Assembly: GCF_964340395.1 (NCBI RefSeq) | Contig: NC_135570.1 | Coordinates: forward strand, 4,222,822 to 4,286,821 | Source of the DNA: Glandiceps talaboti | Taxonomy: Eukaryota > Hemichordata > Enteropneusta > Spengelidae | DNA length: 64,000 nucleotides | Direction: 5' to 3' | Shown: piece after piece, positions 56,401-64,000 of the stretch | How the letters are laid out: each line of letters opens with the position of its first letter | How positions within the stretch are numbered: the first letter of the stretch is position 1 | Made by a program: the position numbers and the translations under genes | Notes under the pieces: generated by a model | Database searches by the model: none | What the model saw: only the letters and a program-made list of their open reading frames with translations | What the model was told of the DNA's origin: nothing

Positions 56401-59400
56401 ACTACATGGATGAGGATTGCATGTTTATTTTGAATTTGAATTTTTCAAACAATTTTATCATGGCTGAAAATCAATGTGAAACAACATTGACCAAGTCTGT
56501 GTTTGTAAGTCAATGCGTTGTGAAAAGCTAAACAAATGAGTAAAAGTTTGTTATTATACGTACAAGAACAAACATATTAGACATTAAATAATCTGTTGCA
56601 ATTTATTGAGTTTCAAACTGGGACTTGGCATATGTTGTTTCACATTGATTATTCAAGTAGGACGCATTATAGAATTGTTTTATGAATTAAAAATCTAAAA
56701 TAAATACCCAATCCTCATCCATATGGCCACTTTAAAAACCTGTGTGTTTTGAATTCAAATGTTGCCAACATAAGTTTGCAAAGTTCAAATTAAAGCTACA
56801 CAATCTGCAACTGGAATATTATTTTTTCGATCAGATTCACTCAAAATTGTTAATATAGCAATAATTAGATATTGGACATCGGGAGTCAATTTTATCCATA
56901 AGTGGTACAACTACAGTGAGATTTAGTGTTTGTGCATAGACATGGGAATAACAGAACTGAATGTGAATGCAAATACAGATAGCTTCAAGATACAGAATGA
57001 TCAACAAGTTTGGCAGTATTGAGATTAGTGTTTGCGCAAAGACATGCTATGTGTAGGCAAATATGTATAACTTCAAGACAGATAGATCTTTGAGGAGGGT
57101 GTTGACTGCAGGGTCTATGTATAGAGTCAACAAGGTGTCGTTACTGTTTACAAAGAACTAAGTTGTTTTGATAGGTTGTGATTACATCATGATGTCTTGG
57201 TCTGAAAAACAATGAAGGCACAGAAGTCAATGACCTCTCTGCGCTATTGGACATTCCTTCAGTATGTCAACCCATGTGAGAACAGATATACTTTCCGAAA
57301 TGTTGCAGTATATCAAAGAGTAGCCTGGAATCCATACAAATGGGGTTGAGATTTGTGAAAATCGAAATACGAAATCCCCATTTGCCTAGATTTTAGGCTA
57401 GTTACACCACATGAGAACAGATATACTTATGATACTTTTCAGTATGCCAAACAGTGGGAGAACAGATATAATTTCAATACTTTTCAGTATGCCAAACAGT
57501 GGGAGAACAGATATAATTTCAATACTTTGCAGTATGCCAAACAGTGGGAGATCGAGAACAGATATAATTTGATACTTTGCAGTATGCCAAACAGTGGGAG
57601 AACAGATATACTTTCAATACTTTGCAGTATGCCAAACAGTGGGAGAACAGATATAATTTGATATTTTGCAGTATGCCAAACAGTGGGAGAACAGATATAA
57701 TTTGATATTTTGCAGTATGCCAAACAGTGGGAGAACAGATATAATTTGATACTTTGCAGTATGCCAAACAGTGGGAGAACAAATATACTTTCAATACTTT
57801 GCAGTATGCCAAACAGTGGGAGAACAGATATAATTTGATATTTTGCAGTTTGCCAAACAGTGGGAGAACAGATATACCGCAAATGGTCCAATGATTCACT
57901 TTTATGATGTACCCTCACTGATTACATAACACTTAATTAAACCACTCACTGTTGACAAGCACAGCTTTGCCAGGGTTCACACTAGACATGTCATGTTGAC
58001 TCAAAGGCGACTCTAATCTTAACCCAAGGTGAAAAAAAATGTGAACAGTTTAAGTGATCCCAGTGATGGTTAAGTTAGACCAGGTGCAAGAGGGTGGTTT
58101 AGGGCTGACATGAGTTTTATGTCTGATGCAAAATTCCAGTTTGTTATACTGTCATTTATTAGTTTCCTACATAAGAGTCCAAAGGGAGAGTTTATTAGGG
58201 TCAAAGTTTAGGGTCAGTGCTAAATGGTTGGAAGAAATTGAGGCTATGCCACCATCATTGGATGATTGTAGTATGTGATTTATGTCGACACTGAGTCAAG
58301 TACGAAATAGAATGTAAATGGGGCCCAAAATCCAGTTTATCAGTTTCATGACTTATGATGCCATAGAGTTGCAAATTCCATTTGTCGTGTGAACCTAGTG
58401 AATAGTTTGAGTATTTGGACAGTCATGGTTAGACTGTAAGATATGTCATGTCATTCCGCCCTCACCGCCCTCTTTCCTGTGTGAGGGCGCCCTATCTCGG
58501 CGTACCTTAAAGACTAAGCCATGGTCTTCACAAGGGGTCTGACACTGTAAGTAGTTCCAAGTATTATGTAATCCTTGAAAGTACATCATAACAGTGAATT
58601 ACAGGGACATTTGTTGAACTCATAGCTATAGTTACTTGCATAAGCTGTTGTCAAATAATTATATTCAGTGAAGTCAGGACTGAGAATGAATTAATTAACT
58701 TTTCCAACAGCATACCATAAAGTTGTCGGATAACAAAGTTGTAAACTTACTTTTGATTACTTTGAATTTTCACTTTATCAGTGGTGCTTCTATGTACAAT
58801 ATGTATGATGAAGAGGAAGAGGAACAGGAAACACCATCTCAAGAACAGATTCAAGAAAACGATATCACTATGAACAAAATGAAATTACTCAGAGCTAAAA
58901 TGGAATCCCTATCTTTAACCAAAAAGGTGAGTGGTCATACACCCTATGTTAGCAATAAATAATTTGCATGAAGAAGTCAAATAGAAAGTGGTGTTTTACC
59001 ACTATGCCCCCCTGGTAAAAGGCAAATCATTTTGTTGTGGGTCAAAATGATATAAATTTGGTGTATGAAATTGGCTTCAAGGATTCATCAGAAATCGCAA
59101 ATTGCATGTACTGACGATTTCATGTTAGTGTCCACTGGCACTGTTTGATACAACCATGCAGAAACCAACTGCTCAGAAAACTGTCCACAATATACTTAAT
59201 TATGGTCAGCTGGTCGACCACTGTGCCACCTAGCAGTAAAGCCAGCAACAAACAGTTTGACAATGTCTGTTAACCTGAACAGGCGAAACGTTGCTCATAA
59301 GTAATTAGAACCCTTGGTCATGATACAAGAACTACTTATGTCCACAATATAAACATATCTCAGAATTCTCATCATTGTTAAGTCAAATATACCAAAAGAA

Positions 59401-62400
59401 ATGTTTAACTAAACTAAAGTCAAAATATGTATGAGGTGTTCCTTGCAACATTTTGGAAGTAAAATTTCCTACCTGTGCAAATATTATTTGCCTATATTTA
59501 AGGTACCTACAGCTGTGTATTGTATGTACCATGCGTCCATCACTTCATGATTATTTACAACTAACTGAATGTGCATTTTATATTTCAACAGAAAAAACCA
59601 AGACCACCGTCATCAGGGAGACCAAAGAGCAAAACACGACGGAGAAAATACCTAGGACATCACTCAACTTCAGGACACCACACAACTCTGAAGAAACATA
59701 GTCCTCTGCCCCCTGTTGGGGTGTCACATGATCAGAGCACATATTTGGAAGACTCTGGGATGACAACTTTACCTCATGTGCATCACCACCAGCCTCATCC
59801 ACCTCACCAATATGACTCCGATCGAAATAGTCCAGTACTTTCTGCTTCTACGGCTAAAAGGACCATTGAAAGAATAGGTAGCAGTAAATGTACCAAGTCA
59901 ACAAGCCACCCAATAAGACAGTCTTTAAATAGTCCAGTACCCTCAACTAGCAAAAGGACTGGCAAACTCAGGCATTCACACACAACTTTAGACTCCTCAA
60001 TGAATGGAACATTGAAAATGAGACCTAGTACATCGTCCAAATTACAAACCTTGAGTCCTGGGAAAGGTAATGATGGAATCGAGTCTCAAAGAAAAGCAGA
60101 TGCTAGGACAATCACAGAATATATAAATAAAGAATGTAATGTCAATCTAGTTAGAAGCACAACTAGAGATAATCTCACAGGTAAGGCACTTCTACAGTAA
60201 TTTGGATGTTTCACTAACAGTTTTGATATGTATGTTAAAAATTATGGGTTCTTGAGAGTCATTTCATGATTTTACATCATCGACAGTGACACATCATGGT
60301 TGAACAATGAATATTCATGAGAGATGTTTTACACTGAATGGATAGTCACTTAGAATTCATGAATATTCATTGTTCAACCACTAATAATCATTTCTGCTGA
60401 CTCCCATGATGCAATGTCCCATAGCAAAGAAAAGGTTGGTACTGAAAGGAATAAGCACTTAGGAGTCATGAATATTCATTGTTCAACCATGAATAATTAT
60501 TTCTGTTGACTCCCATGATGCAGTGTGGTCAACAGCAAAGATACCCTTTAAATGCACAAGATCAACTTGATGTTTCTGTGAGATCACAAGTAATTGTAGG
60601 TGATATAAAATCATGAAATGACTCTTCAGAACCCATAGTTTATGAAAATGACTTTGTTTCCTGAAGTGGCACCCCCTTTAAGTTTGAAAAAGAGGATTAA
60701 TGTGATCCTTTCCCAAACACAAAATTTATAAAATATTATAGTTTTAAAACTGTTTGTACTGAGAATTTTACTCAAATCTTCCCTTGTGTATGTAGGGTTC
60801 AGTATTAAGCCTTAAGCTACTAGTAACACTACACCCTTTCTTTTGTTTCCCAGTTTTTCCCCTGGGAAATGTTAATATTACATTTTTTTTTCATAAGTTT
60901 ATATAATATTAGAATTCCTTTGTCACTTGGTTGTATGGTTATGGACAATAAGTATTCATCTAACTCACAAAGCTTATGGGTAAATATACCACAACATTAT
61001 AACCACAACAAGGGAAATACATTCCACAATTGTTATTGTTCATTAACGTGTCATAACATTGATTTCACATAGAGATGAAAAACTTAGAGAATGCAAAATG
61101 TACAATATAACAAGACGACGTCATGGTTAAAAACTGCAAGTAAGGTTTAAAAACTACAATTATATCAATTCATATTGTGAGAATTGTGTCAGCAAAATTA
61201 ACGTGAGAGGACACAGGGTGATAAGTGAGATCATTTCAACCACCAACAATTGTCTCACCCAACCCCCACCCCCCCCAACCCCACTTTCCACCTCCTCCTA
61301 CTTGTGAGAAAATTGATTAAAGTAATGAAGATACCCCTGACAATATAAAACATTAAATGTGAAAGTTTAGAACTCTGAATACACAGAGTTAAACCCCAAT
61401 GTTTGAATCCCACAGTCTCAGATTACTGCTATCCTATCAGTTAAGCCATAGGGATTAACTTGAATCAATCCTTCCGTTCAGGACCAACTGTTTCTATAGC
61501 TCTGCAACAATACTGTGTTTCTCACCAATGATAGGACATTGCCCTTTATTTATAGCAGTATATTTTTGTCACTTGTTTCACTGTTAACACAATTTATCAA
61601 GTTACAAAGGTCAATGTGAAATGATAAATGATGTATTGATATAACATCTTGTTCATAACTCCGTAGACTTAATGTAAATATACGTTGCAAGCCTTGTAAA
61701 TGACAGGCCCCACACACCTTGCGCAGTGAATTCTCTGTACCTGTAATAATGGGGGGCAGTATAGTCAACTACTGGACAGCCGACTGTTGACATAAACATA
61801 CTGCTTTACTGCTACTGGTGTAAATCTATGAAAAATTGTGTGTTTTCTGTGCCCACTGATATCTTATTTGTGTATTTTTGTCACCAGGTAATACTAGTGG
61901 TAAGTCCAGGGTAATGTCAGGGACAATATCACTACAGGCTCTTACAGGTGCTACAACTACAGAACGCATTGCTACTCCTGAAGGCAGGAAGTCCCTTATA
62001 GTAAGTACATATTGTATTGTATTGTCAGTATCATGTCATAGATTTCCGACCTAGTATAAATAAAGCCTCCCACAATGATACTGGTCTTTCTAACACTTTA
62101 TTACACAGACACAACAATCACGTTTTTAACTATGTGATGTTTACCCATTCAGTTTGTTCAGTGTTTGATCTCGATCTTTTAACCATTTCCATATCAACAC
62201 AACGCCAAAACAACATGGCTTCCCATACCCAGCATGTATCAACACAACGCCAAAACAACATGGCTTCCCATACCCAGCATGCATCAACACAACGCCAAAA
62301 CAACATGGCTTCCCATACCCAGCATGTATCAACACAACGCCAAAACAACATGGCTTCCCATACCCAGCATGTATCAACACAACGCCAAAACAACATGGCT

Positions 62401-63971
62401 TCCCATACCCAGCATGCATCAACACAACGCCAAAACAACATGGCTTCCCATACCCAGCATGTATCAACACAACGCCAAAACAACATGGCTTCCCATACCC
62501 AGCATGTATCAACACAACGCCAAAACAACATGGCTTCCCATACCCAGCATGCATCAACACAACGCCAAAACAACATGGCTTCCCATACCCAGCATGCATC
62601 AACACAACGCCAAAACAACATGGCTTCCCATACCCAGCATGTATCAACACAACGCCAAAACAACATGGCTTCCCATACCCAGCATGCATCAACACAACGC
62701 CAAAACAACATGGCTTCCCATACCCAGCATGCATCAACACAACACCAAAACTAATATGGCTTCCCATACCCAGCATGCATCAACACAACACCAAAACTAA
62801 CATGGCTTCCCATACCCAGCATGCATCAACCAGCCAACCCTATTTACAACCTGTGGAGGCGCACTGCCCCAGAGACCATCTCAGAAACAAATGAAAGACC
62901 CAGGAGGTAATAAAGTAAAGGGAGAATAAATCAAATTGATTGCTGTATTTCTGTGGATATGTTTATCAAGATTTAGTCTGTAAGGCATGCCATGTCATGA
63001 GTGCCCTCACATCGATCAACCCCTTTCATGCAAGGCTGTTGAGGGTGAGGGGACTCAACGTATCTTACTGTCCCCCACAAATTATGTCATTTAATTATTT
63101 ATTTAGTTTGTCTATCTACAATGCCTAGATCTCACAGTTAATAGCAATGAATAAAAAGATTTCACTACGTAAAAGAACCCCATGTTATTCTTCGAATGAA
63201 ACAAGAAAGCACCGAAAAAAATAACGATCTGGCTCGTGTCTGTGTCCGTGAATGCTAAACATGAAATAGAAACGTTACATCTTAAGATCTCCATGGCAAT
63301 GATTCGATACCAAAGGTAAATGTAGAGTAAACCAAGAGTAGATTGTAAATATTCAGACATACAAGAAAAAAGTGTTAGATGTATCATTGAAGTTTTCTCT
63401 CAGAATGATAACAATCATAATCTTCTCTTTTTATCTTTTTTTTTCCCCAGTCTGCACATAATATACGCAGGAAATTAGTTGCAAGTAGTAAGGACGCTAG
63501 ACGAATGCCAGGGACAGGTAAGTCTAACATTACCATATTTTTAATGCTATTTTTTAGAGGAAAGTAGAAAATTGGATTAGATGGTGAAAGTTTCAACAAT
63601 GAGCAATTTTGGCAAAATGTTACAAATTTGTACAAAATTCTAAAAAGTTTCCAGCATAGCTATGTTACCTATCAGATTCTGGAGAAAAGTTATATCAGTA
63701 ACAATGTATGAGCAAAATAAACGGACATTTAAATTATTGCAAAAAAAAACAAAAAAACAAAACAATGGATGAGGGGTTTGATCTACTGTCCTATCAGCTA
63801 TGTTCTACAATTCTATTTTGTTTCATCATTCACAGTTTCATCTCCCGTCCACAACCACCGACTCCCCCCAGTTGCCAAACCACCTTCTTTTGCCACTGCT
63901 AAGAAGAAAACTACAAAACGATGCTTCCTTTGTGGTAAAAAGACAGGCCTTGCAACAAGCTATACATGCAG
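50384..63971 (+). CDS. ZFAND4: ZFAND4, ubiquitin-like plus AN1 zinc-finger protein; 9 coding exons, 3' end beyond window
   Basis: Nine exons join in frame to 498 complete codons before the edge. Residues about 4-78 form a ubiquitin-like domain (MELFIETLTGTAFELQVSPF..., ending LAMRGG followed by more sequence, so not a cleavable tail). Next is a conserved block with EGDQLNFFRVVDRGDGTLTP, an acidic segment (DEEEEEQE), a conserved MNKMKLLRAKMESL helix and a long Ser/Thr/Lys/His-rich middle. Exon 9 begins the AN1 finger with CFLCGKKTGLATSYTC (Cys 483, 486, 498). This order is diagnostic of ZFAND4 (ANUBL1), whose cellular role is poorly known. An in-frame TAG at 50366-50368 supports the start. The second ATG at 50393 has a better context (A at -3, G at +4) and matches the conserved MELFIETL. 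Confidence 0.96.
52634..52709 (+). CDS. ZFAND4: ZFAND4 exon 2 (ubiquitin-like, middle)
   Basis: Encodes IPISQQHLIWQSTELEDDYC and a few more residues. Acceptor TTTTTCTAG, donor AG|GTATGT. Confidence 0.95.
54195..54812. repeat. Roughly 190-bp tandem repeat, three to four diverged copies
   Basis: Ordered landmarks recur near 54210, 54390, 54470 and 54660: TGTAAATARCCATG, TTCACACA, ACTGATGTGT(TACC), GGTATGTTCATTGGCCATAC and TCCAATTATMAAG. Copies three and four are the most alike. Confidence 0.75.
55169..55236 (+). CDS. ZFAND4: ZFAND4 exon 3 (end of ubiquitin-like domain)
   Basis: Encodes ITAGSTLKLVLAMRGGPINT. Acceptor CTGTTACAG, donor A|GTAAGT. Confidence 0.95.
55462..55756. mobile_element. MITE-like TIR element A, copy 2
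   Basis: Long ordered identity with 7315-7616, same orientation. The left end is TTCCATGATGCAT and the right end ACAATGCATCTTGGAA, with the inverted match now decayed. A GGGGTGGGGGTGGGGG insertion is private to this copy. Confidence 0.8.
55904..55975 (+). repeat. Dispersed repeat K, copy 2
   Basis: TAGCCTGGATGCTAATGTGG start and the AGAGAGCTTAAAGATTCGA core, matching 2702-2776. Confidence 0.5.
56175..56364 (+). CDS. ZFAND4: ZFAND4 exon 4 (conserved DRGDGTLTP block)
   Basis: Encodes the conserved region after the ubiquitin-like domain. Acceptor CATTTCAG, donor AG|GTGAGA. From memory, vertebrate proteins have roughly twenty more residues between this and the next exon, so a small unseen exon is possible. 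Confidence 0.95.
57321..57400. mobile_element. Foldback element E, copy 2, inserted in a minisatellite
   Basis: TAGCCTGGAATCC, CAAATGGGG is mirrored by CCCCATTTG, GATTTTAGGCTA. Units of the 44-45-bp minisatellite flank it on both sides (CAGTATATCAAA before, CATGAGAACAGATATAC after). Confidence 0.75.
57406..57882. repeat. 44-45-bp minisatellite, about 11 copies
   Basis: Unit core CAGTATGCCAAACAGTGGGA followed by GAACAGATATA and a variable TTTGATAC or TTTCAATAC. A diverged unit lies upstream at about 57258-57312. It creates repetitive minus-strand frames. Confidence 0.95.
58429..58520. mobile_element. Foldback element D, copy 2
   Basis: GTTAGACTGTAAGATATG, CCGCCCTCACC mirrored by GTGAGGGCGCC and CGTACCTTAAAGACTAAG. 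Confidence 0.7.
58782..58926 (+). CDS. ZFAND4: ZFAND4 exon 5 (acidic stretch and MNKMKLL helix)
   Basis: Acceptor ACTTTATCAG, donor AAG|GTGAGT. Returns to phase 0. Confidence 0.93.
59592..60180 (+). CDS. ZFAND4: ZFAND4 exon 6 (long low-complexity middle)
   Basis: About 196 residues, Lys/Arg-rich start (PKSKTRRRKYLGHH), then Ser/Thr/His/Pro-rich. Acceptor TTTCAACAG, donor G|GTAAGG. Confidence 0.9.
60237..60645. mobile_element. TIR element H, about 410 bp, with internal inverted repeats
   Basis: The left arm (ATTATGGGTTCTTGAGAG, TCATTTCATGATTTTA) mirrors the right arm (reverse complement CTATGGGTTCTGAAGAG, TCATTTCATGATTTTA). Inside, GGTTGAACAATGAATATTCA occurs once and its inverse twice, the latter in two direct copies followed by CTGACTCCCATGATGCA or TTGACTCCCATGATGCA. 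Confidence 0.7.
61888..62000 (+). CDS. ZFAND4: ZFAND4 exon 7
   Basis: About 38 residues of Ser/Thr-rich linker. Acceptor GTCACCAG, donor ATA|GTAAGT. It keeps phase with its neighbours. Confidence 0.8.
62194..62830. repeat. 45-bp minisatellite, about 14 copies
   Basis: Unit TCAACACAACGCCAAAACAA, CATGGCTTCCCATACCCAGC, ATG plus TA or CA. Because 45 is divisible by 3, several frames stay open on both strands; I call none of them a gene. Located in ZFAND4 intron 7. Confidence 0.97.
62972..63075. mobile_element. Foldback element D, copy 3 (diverged)
   Basis: TTTAGTCTGTAAGGCATGCC, GTGCCCTCACATCG, then GTTGAGGGTGAGGGG and CAACGTATCTTACTG. The left end and the GCCCTCA core match copies 1 and 2; the right end is truncated or altered. 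Confidence 0.6.
63451..63517 (+). CDS. ZFAND4: ZFAND4 exon 8
   Basis: Basic linker (NIRRKLVASSKDARRM) after a strong polypyrimidine acceptor TTTTTTCCCCAG. Donor G|GTAAGT. Confidence 0.82.
63836..63971 (+). CDS. ZFAND4: ZFAND4 exon 9 (start of AN1 zinc finger)
   Basis: Encodes HNHRLPPVAKPPSF, KKKTTKR and CFLCGKKTGLATSYTC. Acceptor CATTCACAG, donor AG|GTAAGG. The rest of the finger lies beyond the window. Confidence 0.95.
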
Positions 63972-64000
63972 GTAAGGTATCTTCAGCAATTCTCAGTATT

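Larger units (their letters stand above)
50496..63835. other. ZFAND4 introns (non-coding content)
   Basis: Intron 1 (50496-52633) and intron 5 (58927-59591) show nothing distinctive. Intron 2 has a roughly 190-bp tandem repeat. Intron 3 holds TIR element A copy 2 and repeat K. Intron 4 holds a minisatellite with an inserted foldback E, plus foldback D copy 2. Intron 6 holds TIR element H. Intron 7 holds a 45-bp minisatellite and foldback D copy 3. Intron 8 shows nothing. Confidence 0.6.

Noticed and set aside
57484-57918. Minus-strand repetitive frames (126-144 residues)
   Set aside because: They are translations of the 44-45-bp minisatellite in ZFAND4 intron 4, in overlapping frames, with no domain.
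62017-62800. Long repetitive open frames on both strands (about 190-245 residues) over the 45-bp minisatellite
   Set aside because: A unit divisible by three keeps several frames open at once. All are pure repeat translations, lie inside a ZFAND4 intron and lack any domain.

Overview
The window is animal (metazoan) genomic DNA. Genes are split into many short exons with GT-AG introns, intergenic DNA is AT-rich, and simple-sequence repeats and short terminal-inverted-repeat elements are abundant. The gene set (HELT bHLH-Orange factor, EFCAB6-type axonemal EF-hand protein, ZFAND4, a GPI-anchored LU-domain protein) fits a bilaterian invertebrate with compact-to-medium introns, such as a lophotrochozoan or an invertebrate deuterostome. 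I cannot settle the species or phylum by eye.

Four protein-coding genes are supported, all on the + strand. (1) A small Ly6/uPAR (LU) protein, 3 coding exons, 4118-5870. (2) An EFCAB6-like protein of 935 residues with about 14 mostly degenerate EF-hands, 15 coding exons, 10259-29195; a polyadenylation signal lies just after the stop and an exact RFX X-box match lies 119 bp before the ATG. (3) HELT, 4 coding exons, 35875-46161, encoding a complete bHLH plus Orange domain repressor; a cluster of CACGTG/CACGCG sites sits about 0.4 kb upstream. (4) ZFAND4, at least 9 coding exons from 50384 to the right edge; an N-terminal ubiquitin-like domain is followed by a long low-complexity middle, and the first half of the AN1 zinc finger is cut off by the window end. 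The reading phase is kept across every proposed splice junction, and all four start codons have an in-frame stop just upstream.

Layout: 1-4097 intergenic or leader DNA; 4118-5870 LU gene; 5871-10127 intergenic with two TIR elements; 10259-29240 EFCAB6 (first intron 8.9 kb); 29256-35470 intergenic with microsatellites, a CpG-rich block and an antisense 28S rRNA fragment; 35479-46379 HELT (second intron 8.3 kb, repeat-rich); 46400-50220 intergenic with a large tetranucleotide cluster; 50240-63971 ZFAND4.

The most unusual content is non-coding. I found at least nine short foldback/MITE-like families by matching inverted arms, several present in two or three copies tens of kilobases apart. Several of them share an outermost TAGYCTG-like end. 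One copy has inserted inside a minisatellite unit in ZFAND4 intron 4. A 345-bp near-complete hairpin lies in HELT intron 2. No transposase, reverse transcriptase, CRISPR array, tRNA or intact rRNA gene was recognised. The four genes have no obvious shared pathway; their adjacency is at most a synteny observation.
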